Below, one piece after another: positions 38,338 to 48,157 of a stretch of DNA of 64,000 bases. This DNA comes from Candidatus Fredericiella danica (GTDB lineage Bacteria; Chloroflexota; Anaerolineae; Caldilineales; Caldilineaceae). Numbering within the stretch: the stretch's first letter is position 1; every line of letters begins with the position of its first letter. Location of the stretch: assembly GCA_016713335.1 (NCBI GenBank), contig JADJPH010000102.1, positions 36,845-100,844 of the forward strand, in the 5' to 3' direction. The translations under genes and the position numbers were made by a program. Below the pieces are notes generated by a model, which was given only the letters and a program-made list of their open reading frames with translations, was not told the origin of the DNA and did not search any database.

Positions 38338-39436
38338 TCAGCCTGCAAGCGTAGCCAGTGCCTGCAGCAGCCGATCGGTCTGCTCGGGCCGTCCAACCGA
38401 AATTCGAATGCAGTTCTCAAGACCCGGCTTGTTGTAGTGGCGCACAAGGATTCCCTGCCGTTCAAGTGCCAGCTTCAGTTCCTTTGCACTGCGATCCACC
38501 ACACCGCAAAGGATGAAATTTGCCTGCGACTCATAAGGTTTCAGGTAGGGCACCTGCTGTAGAGCCGCCAACAGTCGCCGCCGCTCCCCCTTGATCTTCG
38601 CCACCACGGCATAAATCTGGTCGACATGCCGTAGACTGGCAAGCCCGGCCACGGTCGCTGCGACATTGACGTTGTACGGCTGCTTGAACTTCCACAGCAC
38701 CGCCATTAACCACTCCGGACAGATCCCGTAGCCCAGCCGCAACCCGGCAATCCCGGCAGCTTTGCTAAAGGTGCGCAAGACCACCAGATTTTCATGCGCC
38801 AACACCCAGTTCGCCCGGCTGGGGTGGTCGGCGAACTCCACATACGCTTCGTCAAGCACCACCAACACCGGCAACTTCAGCAACCGTCGCAACGCCTCAT
38901 CCGGCAACCAATTACCCGTCGGATTATTCGGCGACGTCAAAAACAGCAACTTCGCCCGCACCTCTCCCACCGCTCGTTCAATCTCATCCACATCTACTGC
39001 AAATCCTTCCGTTCGCCCCACCTCCACCACGCGCGCCTTCCAACTGCGCATCAAAGCTGTACATCCCAAAGGTGGGCGGACAATCAATGATCGCATCGCC
39101 AGGACGCAGAAAGAGCCGGCCCAGGTAATCCAACATCTCATCTGCGCCATGCGTGGGCAGGATCTGTTCAGCCGGAACACCCACATAGCCGGCCAACGCT
39201 TCTCGCAATTCTGTTTGCTGTGGATCCGGATAGATGTGATAGAAGTTGTATTCGGCCAGCGCTTCCATCACGGCGGGTGCGGGGCCATAAGGGTTTTCAT
39301 TGGCATCGAGTTTCACGATGCGATCCGCCGGCATGCCGAGGCGCTTACTCAACACCTCAAAGGGCAAGATCGGCGTGTACTCATGCAGGTCGGCAAGTTC
39401 TTCGCGCAACAAACTGCGCACGTCAAATGGGGCCAA
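38338..39436 (-). CDS. hisC: Histidinol-phosphate aminotransferase
   Basis: About 365 aa after one frame change near 39050. TTG 39436 has AGAAGG upstream. Motifs: VKLDANENPYGPAP, ILPTHGADEMLDYLG, LLFLTSPNNPTGNWLP, VVLDEAYVEFAD, LRTFSKAAGIAGLRLGYGI with the PLP Lys, QPYNVNVAA, and SQANFILCG. It converts imidazoleacetol phosphate and glutamate to histidinol phosphate. All regions missing from the HisC-like pseudogene at 26281 are present here, so this is the likely functional copy. It converges with the ABC transporter operon. Confidence 0.93.
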
Positions 39437-39498
39437 GTAGCTACCTTCTCTCTAGCGTCAGGGGAGGAGCAATGACGAATTACGATCAGCAAGATCGG

Positions 39499-39790
39499 AT
39501 CATGAACCACAAAGAACACAGAGAACACAAAGAGAAAACCGATCAGAATCCGGTCGACATTGGTTGCGGGTGAGGAAGGAAAAGATCAACGCGGAGAAGC
39601 GGAGGTTGCGCGGAGATCGCGGAGGAGGAGAGGAGGAGAGGAGGCAAGGAGACAAGGAGACAAGGAGACAAGGAGACAAAGGATCCTCACTCCTCTTTCC
39701 TCACTCCTCTTTCCTCTCTCCTCGCTCCTCGCTCCTCTCCGCGTTTCCTCCGCGTCTCTGCGCCTCCGCGGTGATCTCCCTCTCCCTACG
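39499..39790. repeat. Intergenic repeat block: ACACAGAG array, AAGGAGAC array, pyrimidine repeats
   Basis: The 384 nt between hisC and the nucleotidase gene hold no gene. They contain ACCACAAAGAACACAGAGAA (39503 onward), GCGGAGA-type units, four copies of AAGGAGAC (39644-39678), and CTCACTCCTCTTTC repeats followed by CCGCGTCTCTGCGCCTCCGC. Purine-rich and pyrimidine-rich halves are complementary, so the block can form a long hairpin. Confidence 0.88.
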
Positions 39791-39820
39791 CGCGCTCTCC
39801 CCAAGCGCGATCTCCTCCCA

Positions 39821-41933
39821 CTATCTTCTCTCTCGCCGCCGCTCGAGGCCGGCTGCAACCACGAGACCTAGCAGCACGACCGCGGTTAACCCAAGCGGTG
39901 AGGCAGACGCCGCCGCACCAGTCTCCGGTAGCTTGTCCGGTAACTCGGCAGGCGCTGCCGCAGGTGTAGCTTCCGGCGTGGCTTCTGGCGTGGCTGCTTC
40001 CGTCGCCGCAGGCGTGGCTGCTTCTGTCGCCGCAGGCGTGGCTGCTTCTGTCGCCGCAGGCGTGGCTGCTTCCGTCGCCGCAGGTGTGGCTGCTTCCGTC
40101 GCCGCAGGCGTGGCCGCTTCTGTCGCCGCAGGCGTGGCGGCTTCGGTTGCCGCAGGCGTGGCTGCTTCCGTCACCGCAGGCGTAGCGGCTTCGTGTGGCG
40201 GCCGCCGCAGGCGTGGCCGCTTCGGTTGCCGCAGGCGTGGCCGCTTCGGTCGCCGCAGGCGTGGCCGGCGTGTCAACCCGTGTGATCCGCCCTTCCAACG
40301 TTGCCGAGACCGGTGTAAAGGCCTTGATGTAGTTCGCCGCTGCCTCAGCGGTAGTCGGGCCAAAGTCATACGGATCGATGGCCTTGTCAGCCAGTACCTG
40401 ATAGCCGTCGCCACCGGTGCGCATGAAAGTGTTGGCTACCACCTCATAGACCCTCGTATCGTCCAGTGGGCTGAAAGTCCCATCCGGATTCTTCACCTCA
40501 ACGCTCATGATCCGCTCGCCAACCGGCTTAGAACCATCCCAGCTATAGCGCAGATTGGCCACCTGCGGGAAGCGACCTGTCCCCTCATTGTCCGGGTTTT
40601 CGGCGCGACTGACGCCGTTTTCCAGCGCAGCGCGTAGATCGGCGCCTGCCAGCCCCATCGTCGCCACGTTGTTGGCAAACGGCAGCACCTCAATGACGTC
40701 GCCGACGCTGATCTCGCCAGCTTCCAGGCTGGCGCGGACCTGGCCGCCATTGAAGATCGCCACTTCCGGATCGTAGCCCTTGGCGGCCAAAAGCATAGCG
40801 TCCGCCACCAGGTTACCCATCGTGCACTCGGCAAACCGACACGATTCACGGCTGCCATCCAGCGGCGTGGTGGTCTCACCAATCACCTCGGTGCGCAACT
40901 TGTCGACCGGAATTGCCAGTTCTTCTACTTCGGCCAGAATCGCAGGATCCTCGGCAATCGTGCTGTCCAGAAGCAGCGGTGCACCTTCCCATTTCACCGG
41001 AACACCCGCCTCATCAAATGTAACATTGATGTCGCCCAGATATTTGCCGTATGCCTCAGCCTGGGTAATCAACACGGGACTGCCGCTCGGTGAATCCACA
41101 ACCGTTGGATAGGGGCCCGACGCCGCTTCATCCGTGTTGGACAGCAAGGTGTGGCTGTGGCCACCTACAATCAGATCCACGCCGTCGATCTCAGCCGCGA
41201 GTTGCTGGTCGGCCTCATACCCGATGTGGCTGAGCAGGATGACCTTGTTGATGCCCTGTCCTGCCAACTCCGCCAGCACCGGTTCAAGCGCCGGAACATA
41301 GTCGTTGAACTTGAGCGTCGGTCCGGGGCTTGAGTTGGTCGGCGCCTCCACGGTGGTCAACCCAATGATCCCTACCTGCTCGCCGTTGACGTCGAGCACC
41401 GTATACGGAGCAATTTTCCCATCCAGCAGTGGTTCGCCACTCGCGTCGATATTGGCGCTGACGACCGGGAACTTTACCTTGTCCAAGAAGTTCGCCAGAC
41501 CGGCCGGGCCATTGTCAAACTCATGGTTGCCGACCGTCATCACCTGATAGCCAAGTTCATTCATGAACTTGGCCTCTTCGTCACCCTTGTATTCGGTGAA
41601 GAACAGCGTACCCTGGAACGCATCACCCGCATCGATCAGGATCACGTTGCCATCGGGCGCAGCCGCTTTTGCCTGCGCAATGGCAGTAGTGCGCCGCGCC
41701 ACACCGCCGATGCACTCGCCCGCCGCCGCCTCATCATCAGGGCAGTCGCTGGTGGAGCCATCATATTGCTCGATGTGCGCATGGGTGTCGTTCGTATGCA
41801 ACACCTTCAGCGAAAATTCGCTCGGTGCGGGCGTGGCCACGGGCATCGCCGGCGCCGGCGCCTGGACCCCCAGCACGAGCATCGACGCAAGCAGCGCCGA
41901 TAACACCTGCTGAAATATCACTTGCTGGAACAT
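39821..41933 (-). CDS. LPETG-anchored 5'-nucleotidase/UDP-sugar hydrolase (UshA-like)
   Basis: About 700 aa. N-terminal signal peptide; metallophosphatase domain with LHTNDTHAHIE, DAGDAFQGT, GNHEFDNG and GGHSHT; 5'-nucleotidase C-terminal domain (AIFNGGQVRASLEAGEISVG; FANNVATMGLAGADLR; RTGGDGYQVLADKA). After LEGRITRVDTPATP comes a run of about a dozen ATPAATEA octapeptides, one frame change near 40200, then ELPDKLPETG (LPETG at 39917-39931), a hydrophobic helix LGLTAVVLLGLVVAAGLE and RRRERR. That tail is a sortase cell-wall sorting signal and the repeats form a wall-spanning stalk. It should dephosphorylate extracellular nucleotides at the surface. Confidence 0.9.
39976..40270. repeat. 24-nt coding tandem repeat (ATPAATEA stalk)
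   Basis: About twelve near-identical 24-nt units lie inside the nucleotidase gene. Units differ at a few third positions (GCTTCC, GCTTCT, GCGGCT), and one unit near 40200 is disrupted. The copy number is likely variable between strains. No spacers, so not a CRISPR. Confidence 0.92.
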
Positions 41934-42019
41934 ATAAGACCCCTTTCAGAATGATTTGAGCCTTCAAAGATAAATCGACAGCAGGACGCACATTGACAAT
42001 TGACCATTGACGATTTGTG

Positions 42020-43354
42020 TTACTTCTCATCCCCCAGCCTGTATGCCACCGCCGCCGCGTGCGCAGTCAACCCTTCCGCACGCGCCAACGTTGCAGCTGC
42101 CGGGCCAATCGCTTGTAGCGCCTGCTCATTCAGGCCAATGACGCTGACGATCTTCACAAAATCCATGAGATTGATCGGGCTGGCAAAACGCGCAGTGCCA
42201 CCCGTGGGCATCACATGGCTCGGTCCTGCTACATAATCGCCCAACACTTCAAAACTGCGTTCCCCCAGAAAGACCCCGCCTGCATGGCGCACATCCGACA
42301 AATGGGACCATGGATCCTGCACCAACAGGCACAGATGCTCAGGCGCATACGCATTGGCAAGTTCAAAGGCTTGCGCGATGGACGCAGTGACCACAATCCC
42401 GCTGCCCCGGGCCAGCGATTCCGCGATGACTTGCGAACGTCCGAGATCCTCCAACTGATGCATGACCGCCGCCTGCACTTTTTCTGCCAGTGCGCGCGAC
42501 GGGGTCAGGAGAATGGCGCTGGCGAGGATATCATGTTCGGCCTGGGCCAGCAGATCGGCGGCCGCCAGTTCCGGATTGGCGCTTTCATCGGCAATCACCA
42601 GGGTCTCGGTCGGTCCCGGCAAACCATCGATCCCAACAAAGCCAAACACCTGCCGCTTGGCCAGCGTCGTGAAAAGGCTGCCAGGACCAAAAATCTTGTC
42701 AACCTTCCCGACGGTCTGCGTGCCGTAGGCCAACGCGCCGATCGCTTGCGCACCGCCAGCAACATAGACCGCATCGACGCCGGCGATGTCCGCAGCAACC
42801 AGGATGGCCGGATGGGGCAGCCCCGTAGCGCGCTGGGGAGGAGAGATGACCACCAACTGCCCAACCCCAGCCACGCGCGCCGGCACGGCTGTCATGATGA
42901 GCGAACTGGGCAGCGGCGCCGTGCCGCCCGGGATGTAAATCCCCACCCGTTCAATCGGGCGCACCAACTGCCCGACGGTGCCCTCGTCGTCGTTGTGGAT
43001 CCAACTGGATCTTGGCTGGCGCATGTGAAAGGCCGCAACCCGCCGGGCGGCCAGCCGCAGCGCATCAACCACCGCACCATCCACCTGCTCATAGGCGGCC
43101 TCCATGGTGCGTCGATCCACCAACAGCATTGGCGGCGCCACACCATCGATGCGCTGTGACCACTCTATGAGCGCAGCGTCGCCCCGCTCACGCACATCGG
43201 CAAGAATGCGCCGCACCGCCATTTCGGGTTGAATCCGCTCTCCAAAGATCTGTTCCGTCCGGTCGAGCAGTGAATCCGGGATCGGCAATTCGTCCCATGC
43301 CATCCGGCGGAGGATGGTCGATTGCGCGGTCTTCACGTCAAAAATACGCATCAT
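42020..43354 (-). CDS. hisD: Histidinol dehydrogenase
   Basis: About 445 aa, full length. Signatures: RVGIYIPGGTAPLPSSLIM, YVAGGAQAIGALAYGT, KIFGPGSLF, GLPGPTETLVIADESANPE, QAEHDILASAILLT, NAYAPEHLCLLVQ and LGDYVAGPSHVMPTGG, covering the Zn-binding and NAD-binding residues. It catalyses the last two oxidations from histidinol to histidine. Of several in-frame starts (TTG 43369, ATG 43360, 43354, 43351) I take ATG 43354 because GGAAAG lies seven bases upstream. Minor variant: GPGSLF where GPGNxY is usual. Intact. Confidence 0.96.
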   Translation of the reverse strand: MMRIFDVKTAQSTILRRMAWDELPIPDSLLDRTEQIFGERIQPEMAVRRILADVRERGDAALIEWSQRIDGVAPPMLLVDRRTMEAAYEQVDGAVVDALRLAARRVAAFHMRQPRSSWIHNDDEGTVGQLVRPIERVGIYIPGGTAPLPSSLIMTAVPARVAGVGQLVVISPPQRATGLPHPAILVAADIAGVDAVYVAGGAQAIGALAYGTQTVGKVDKIFGPGSLFTTLAKRQVFGFVGIDGLPGPTETLVIADESANPELAAADLLAQAEHDILASAILLTPSRALAEKVQAAVMHQLEDLGRSQVIAESLARGSGIVVTASIAQAFELANAYAPEHLCLLVQDPWSHLSDVRHAGGVFLGERSFEVLGDYVAGPSHVMPTGGTARFASPINLMDFVKIVSVIGLNEQALQAIGPAAATLARAEGLTAHAAAVAYRLGDEK

Positions 43355-43420
43355 GTTCATACTTTCCAAGCTGTTGTCCAGGCGGACCTTGTCCTAAAGT
43401 GGATTCTAACAGGGAAACGT

Positions 43421-44083
43421 TCAGGGATCGCTGCAATCGCGTGTAAAGCCACAGGATCGGCAGACAATTTTGCAGTTGCGCTTCAGAACAGTGCCACCAC
43501 ACACCCAACAGTAGGTATCGTCTTTTGTCGTGTAGATGGGCTGAAATGAAGGACCGGCAGCACTCGTCGCAACGGAAACAGATGCAGGATTACTAGACAA
43601 ATCAGCGATAACTCTCCCTGGCGGATAAAAAGTGACGGCGTGGCTGACGAGCGCACCCTGTTCATAGACGAACTTGCCGGAGAAGAAAGTATCGCGATCG
43701 AGCCAGGGGAGGAAGATGCGGTCACCTTCCCAGAGGGGCAACGCCAGCAACTTGTCGTCATCGATCCAGGCCAGGTTGCCTTCCGCAGAGTCGATGAGTT
43801 CGCCCGTGTAGTGATGGATGACAAACACGAATGCATACCAATCTTCATCGGGGCGAAAGCCGGGAAAGGTCAGGACGCCACGGAGTTCAGGGCGATGAGC
43901 GAGTAGCCCGTTCTCTTCACGCACTTCCCGAACGGCGCATTCTTCGGGCGATTCGCCAGGCTCAAATTTGCCGCCAAGCCCATTCGACTTGCCGGCGTGC
44001 ATGTCATTCTGCTTCTTCACACGGTGCAACATCAAGGTCTGGCCAGGACGCCGGACATAGCAGAGCGTAGCGAGTTTTAGCAT
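43421..44083 (-). CDS. Nudix hydrolase (MutT-like) with C-terminal zinc ribbon
   Basis: 220 aa from ATG 44083. The Nudix box is complete at residues 38-60: GGKFEPGESPEECAVREVRE followed by ENGL. The first part, KLATLCYVRRPGQTLMLHR, is typical of 8-oxo-dGTP/NTP diphosphatases. After residue ~150 an extra segment (YEQGALVSHAVTFYPPGRVI) leads to a C-terminal treble-clef or ribbon with CWVCGG and CRSCGF. It hydrolyses nucleoside diphosphate derivatives. The ribbon may bind nucleic acid or a partner. Intact; monocistronic between hisD and a non-coding gap. Confidence 0.87.
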   Translation of the reverse strand: MLKLATLCYVRRPGQTLMLHRVKKQNDMHAGKSNGLGGKFEPGESPEECAVREVREENGLLAHRPELRGVLTFPGFRPDEDWYAFVFVIHHYTGELIDSAEGNLAWIDDDKLLALPLWEGDRIFLPWLDRDTFFSGKFVYEQGALVSHAVTFYPPGRVIADLSSNPASVSVATSAAGPSFQPIYTTKDDTYCWVCGGTVLKRNCKIVCRSCGFTRDCSDP

Positions 44084-44407
44084 GCTTCTAAGCGTAACGT
44101 ATCGCAGCAGAGACGCCAAAGAGAATGGACGGGCATTGAACAATATCGTTCAAGTGCACCATTCTTCTACGCATCACATCCAAGTGGCCGACGTTGACCG
44201 TTTGTTAGGAAATTGTAAGCAATTTGGTGTTGACAGGCCGGGTGCGCGATGGCAAGGTTGCTGTGGTGGTTCGCCAACTAAATACTACTACACATTTTGC
44301 GGACGCCCGCTGAAATCAGAGCGTCCCAGTGTATGCAGTGGAAAAGCTGGCGTCCTACCGGCAGCGCAACCATCATCGACGACACGAGAAATCATCCGAG
44401 GTGCAAA
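44084..44407. other. Non-coding gap with no recognised element
   Basis: 324 nt between divergent genes. It holds one short GAGACGCCAAAGAG unit of the dispersed repeat near 44112 and probably the two promoters. I see no ORF with conserved features and no convincing riboswitch or terminator. Confidence 0.5.
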
Positions 44408-45000
44408 ATGAAAACGAAGTGGCAGGTGGGCGCCGTTTTCGGCGTCGTTTTTTGTATTTTGGGCATGGCAATCATCCCGCCAATGGTATCGTACGCACAA
44501 GATGATGCCAGGCAACACGTTTATCTTCCCGCACTGGGCAAGCGCCCGGCGGCGCCAAAGCAAGAACCCACGCCAACCCCGACGCCAAAACCGCCCAGTG
44601 GCTTCGCCGACCGGGTCATCCACTGGTGAATGCCGAGCGCACGGCACACGGTTGCTCACCGTTGAACACAAATTCGGCCTTGACCTCCGCCGCCACAAAA
44701 CACTCTAGTGATATGGCGAACAATGACTTCTTCAGCCACACCGGGTCTGACGGTTCACAACCCTGGGATCGAATGACCGCTGCCGGCTACAACTGGTCAA
44801 ACGCCGCTGAAAACATCGCCGCCGGCTACACCACGCCCGCCGAAGTTGTCGATGGCTGGATGGGAAGCTCGGGCCATCGCAAAAACATGTTGAACTGCGA
44901 TCTGAAGGATACGGGCGTTGGCTATATCTACCTGGCCAATGATCCGGGGAATGAGCAGTACCAACATTATTGGACGCAGGTCTTCGGCGCGCCGCGGTAA
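44408..45000 (+). CDS. Secreted CAP/SCP (YkwD-like) domain protein
   Basis: ATG 44408, with GAGGTG upstream. A signal peptide (VFGVVFCILGMAIIPPMVSYAQ) is followed by QHVYLPALGKRP and a Pro/Thr linker, then the CAP domain: VNAERTAHGCSPL, HSSDMANNDFFSHTGSDGSQ, AGYNWSNAAENIAAGY, VDGWMGSSGHRKNML and HYWTQVFGAPR. These hold the CAP His/Glu cavity residues. The frame is broken near 44627, where CACTGGTGAATG should read CACTGGGTGAATG (one G lost from a run). CAP proteins of bacteria are secreted, with poorly known functions. It converges with the AfsR-like regulator, 5 nt apart. Confidence 0.88.
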
Positions 45001-45005
45001 CTACT

Positions 45006-48000
45006 CTACAGGTCCGCCAGACGCGCGAGCGCCACTTGGATGCACTCACCCAGCGAACCTGGAATCAGCGTATCGCACGCGGCGACTTCGGCTGCGGTCA
45101 AGCGTGCCAGGGCGAGCGTTTCAAGCCGTTGCGCTTCGGCGAAGGTGTCGGCATCTTGTGCGTTCATGCGACAGTAGCGGAGTAACGGCAACGCTTCGGC
45201 GGCGACGCCACGCTGCAGGAGGAAGTCGGCAACGCCGGCAATTGCGTCCAAAGCAATTGGGGCGTTGTTCGTCTCACGCACTACGCGCAGTGCTTCAACA
45301 TAGTTGTGCCGCGCTTCATCAAGTTCCCCTGCCCGTAGCCCGACCGTGCCGAGATTGTTGTACGACAACGCTTCGCCATCGCGGTCGCCACTGATGGCGC
45401 GATAGGACAACGCTTCGTGCAGGTAACCGCGCGCCTGGGGATACTGTTCCAGCGCAAGGTGGACCCCCCCAAGGTTGTGCAGTGTGGTGGCAATCCCTCT
45501 GCCATCCCCCAACTGACGATACATGCCCAGCGCCTCTTCCAACAGGACCGCCTCCTCGACATAGCGGTGCAGTTCATGATAGAGAATCCCAAGGTTGTTG
45601 AGACAGTCTGCGGTCCCTTTGGCATCCTCCAACGTGCGGCGAATCGTCAGGCTCTCCTGCAGCAATGGCTCGGCGGCGCCGTAATCCCCGGCGTTGTAGG
45701 TAATGATCGCAAGATTGTTCGTCGCCCGCGCAATGCCGGTCTGGTCACCGATCGATGCGTAGAGCGTTCGGCTCTGCTCAAACAATACCCTGGCATCACC
45801 ATAATCACCCGTCACCTGTGTCACCAACCCGAGATGATTTAGTGCCAGGGCGCGGTCTGCCGGCGCACAATCGGCCACAGGCAGCGCAAGCGCCTCCTCA
45901 AGCAGTTCGCGCGCTTCGCGGCGCCGTCCAAGCCGGTGGGCGAAACGTGCGATCAACGGCAGAAATCGCGCCAACATGAAATGTTGTTCCGCGACCGGCG
46001 CATGTGCGCTGCGCACCGCCTCCAATCCCTGATGGAAACGCTCAAAGCCTTCGAGTGCCCAACTGCGAATCTCGTAAAACTCAGACAGACCGTCCACAAA
46101 TGGGGCAAGCCGATGAAGCGGATCATTTTCGCACGACCACTGCCACGCACCACGGATGTTATCGATCTCGCTGCCAATGGCGTCCAACGCCTCCCGCTGC
46201 CGCTTGCCGTCCGGCCGCACCGCCCGCCGTGCGACAAAGTCAGCATAGAACGTCGCATGCTTTTCCAGCGCCGCCGCCTCGTGTTGCGGATCGGCTGCCA
46301 GCACCTCTGCCGCATAGTGCCGGATCACCTCGTGGAAATCCAGCCGTTCGCCGGCGGCCTGACGCACCAACGACTTGTCACAGAGCGCCGCCAGGGTCAT
46401 TGTGTTGGCGCCGGCAACCTTGACCGCGGCGTCGCGCGTAAAACTGCCGCGAAAGACCGCCAGTTGGGCAAAGGTGCGCTGCTCCGTCGCCGCCAGCAAG
46501 TGCCACGAGTGCTCGAACACGGCGCGCAGGCTCCGCTGTCGCGCCGTGGCATCGCGATGCGACGTCACCAGGAAGTCCAGACTTGCGGCGATGGCATCCG
46601 CGATCTCGGCGCACTCCATGTGCCGCACCCAGGCCGCCGCCAGTTCAATCCCAAGCGGTAGACCACCCACCAGTCGGCAGATCCGGTGGATCGCCCCCAG
46701 TTTCGCCGGCGTGAGCTCAAAAGTATCGAGCAAACGCCGTGCCCGATGGATGAAGAGTTCGCCCGCAGCGCTAACGTGCAAAGACTCATTTACATCATCG
46801 GTAGGCAGCCCAGCGACCTCGATGATCTGCTCCGCTTTCAGGTCAAGACGTTCCCGCGAGGTCGCCAGGATCTTGACGCCCGGCGCCGTCGCCAGGAGCT
46901 CGCTCAACCAGGCCAACTGCTCCACCAGATGCTCCACGTTATCCAACACCAGCAGCAATTCTTTCTGGCGAAGAAAAGCAAAGACCTGCTTGCGTGGATC
47001 GGCGGGTCCCAGGGTGCAGTGGATGGCTTCGGCAAGCGTGGGGAAGAGCGCTTCGGGTTCGTTGCGGTTGATGGCGGCCAACGACACCCACCACACCCCA
47101 TTCAGAAACATCGCTTCACTGGCCGCGGCGACTTCGAGTGCAAGGCGTGTCTTGCCGACGCCGCCCACCCCAACCAGCGTGATCAGCCGGGTTGCCGGCC
47201 CTGCCAGACGGGTTCGAATCGCGCTGATCTCTTCTTTGCGACCGATGAAATCCGTTGCCGGCGCCGGCAGATTGTGGCGCGGCCCTTGCAGTGCTGCCCG
47301 GATCCGCTCATAAAGCACAGTGGTCTCATGCGCTGGCTCGGCGCCAAAGACCTCACGCAGCACGCCCGAACAGGTGCGGTATTGCGCCAACGCTGCGCTG
47401 CGCTGCCCGGTATGCGCCAACGCCAACATCAACTGTACGTAGGTTTCTTCGCGCCAGGGGTCAAACGCCAACAGCCGGGTGGCACACTCGATCGCTTCGG
47501 TAAAGTCCGCCTGCGCCATGTACAACTCGGTGAGCCGGTGCAGCGCATGCACCATCAGTTCACGGTAGCGCGCCCGCTGCGCCAACATCCACTCTTCAAA
47601 GTCGGGCGCATCGCGCAAAATCACGCCTTCATAAAAATCGCCCGCATAGAGTTCTGCCGCTTGTTGCAATGGTTCGATTTCACGGTCACCGGCCCGGCGC
47701 AACGCGGCCAGAAATGCCTGAACGTCGGTTGACCAGGGCGCATCCATGCGTAGCCCGACCGTGTCGCGGGTGACATCCAGGAATGGGTCCACCACCTTCC
47801 TGAGGCTGGTGAGCGCCTGCCGCAAGTTATTCTTGGCATCTGCGTCTGGCATCTCCCCCAGAAGCTGGCCGCCAACGTCGCGCTGATGCGGCCGGCGGGT
47901 CACCGCCAGGTAGCCAAGCAAAGCAGAAACCTTGTTGGAAATGAAACCGGTGGCAACTACGCCGTCCACGACAATCGTCAAGCCGCCTAACAACCGGATC

Positions 48001-48041
48001 TCTAGCCCAGCAGTCATGCCGCAACAATCCTCAATTGGCAC
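45006..48041 (-). CDS. BTAD-NB-ARC-TPR transcriptional regulator (AfsR/SARP-like STAND protein)
   Basis: 1011 aa, intact. Residues ~10-95: winged-helix OmpR-like DNA-binding domain (LEIRLLGGLTIVVDG). ~95-245: bacterial transcriptional activator domain (BTAD), with FYEGVILRDAPDFEEWMLAQ. ~265-600: NB-ARC ATPase with P-loop VGVGGVGKTRLALEVA, Walker B LLLVLDNVEHLVEQL, sensor ILATSRERL and GGLPLGIELAAAWVR. ~640-1010: tetratricopeptide repeats (ALNHLGLVTQVTGDYGDARV; NNLAIITYNAGDYGAAEPLL). Such proteins act as ATP-driven switches: a signal on the TPRs frees the DNA-binding end. A diheme cytochrome c gene is divergent and may be its target (inference). Confidence 0.92.
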   Translation of the reverse strand: MPIEDCCGMTAGLEIRLLGGLTIVVDGVVATGFISNKVSALLGYLAVTRRPHQRDVGGQLLGEMPDADAKNNLRQALTSLRKVVDPFLDVTRDTVGLRMDAPWSTDVQAFLAALRRAGDREIEPLQQAAELYAGDFYEGVILRDAPDFEEWMLAQRARYRELMVHALHRLTELYMAQADFTEAIECATRLLAFDPWREETYVQLMLALAHTGQRSAALAQYRTCSGVLREVFGAEPAHETTVLYERIRAALQGPRHNLPAPATDFIGRKEEISAIRTRLAGPATRLITLVGVGGVGKTRLALEVAAASEAMFLNGVWWVSLAAINRNEPEALFPTLAEAIHCTLGPADPRKQVFAFLRQKELLLVLDNVEHLVEQLAWLSELLATAPGVKILATSRERLDLKAEQIIEVAGLPTDDVNESLHVSAAGELFIHRARRLLDTFELTPAKLGAIHRICRLVGGLPLGIELAAAWVRHMECAEIADAIAASLDFLVTSHRDATARQRSLRAVFEHSWHLLAATEQRTFAQLAVFRGSFTRDAAVKVAGANTMTLAALCDKSLVRQAAGERLDFHEVIRHYAAEVLAADPQHEAAALEKHATFYADFVARRAVRPDGKRQREALDAIGSEIDNIRGAWQWSCENDPLHRLAPFVDGLSEFYEIRSWALEGFERFHQGLEAVRSAHAPVAEQHFMLARFLPLIARFAHRLGRRREARELLEEALALPVADCAPADRALALNHLGLVTQVTGDYGDARVLFEQSRTLYASIGDQTGIARATNNLAIITYNAGDYGAAEPLLQESLTIRRTLEDAKGTADCLNNLGILYHELHRYVEEAVLLEEALGMYRQLGDGRGIATTLHNLGGVHLALEQYPQARGYLHEALSYRAISGDRDGEALSYNNLGTVGLRAGELDEARHNYVEALRVVRETNNAPIALDAIAGVADFLLQRGVAAEALPLLRYCRMNAQDADTFAEAQRLETLALARLTAAEVAACDTLIPGSLGECIQVALARLADL

Positions 48042-48157
48042 AAATGGTTTCCAAACGGTGGGTCGCTATTGTGGGCGCAAGCATAGCACAGGTAACAATC
48101 GATGGCTATGCTCCCTACACCGGTATTGACGACAGCGAGTTCTAGAGGAGAAAACCC

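Noticed and set aside
39976..40270. Regular short repeats that could be taken for a CRISPR array
   Set aside because: 24-nt units are contiguous without spacers and in frame as ATPAATEA; no cas genes nearby.
42215..43159. Plus-strand ORF of 314 codons opposite hisD
   Set aside because: hisD is full length with all motifs on the other strand.
44290..44400. Possible c-di-GMP-I riboswitch ahead of the CAP gene
   Set aside because: Only scattered matches such as CTACCGGC; the GACGCAAAGCC core and receptor pairing are absent.
47195..47225. GGGTTCGAATCGC, resembling a tRNA T-loop
   Set aside because: It lies within the NB-ARC coding sequence and no acceptor or anticodon arm surrounds it.
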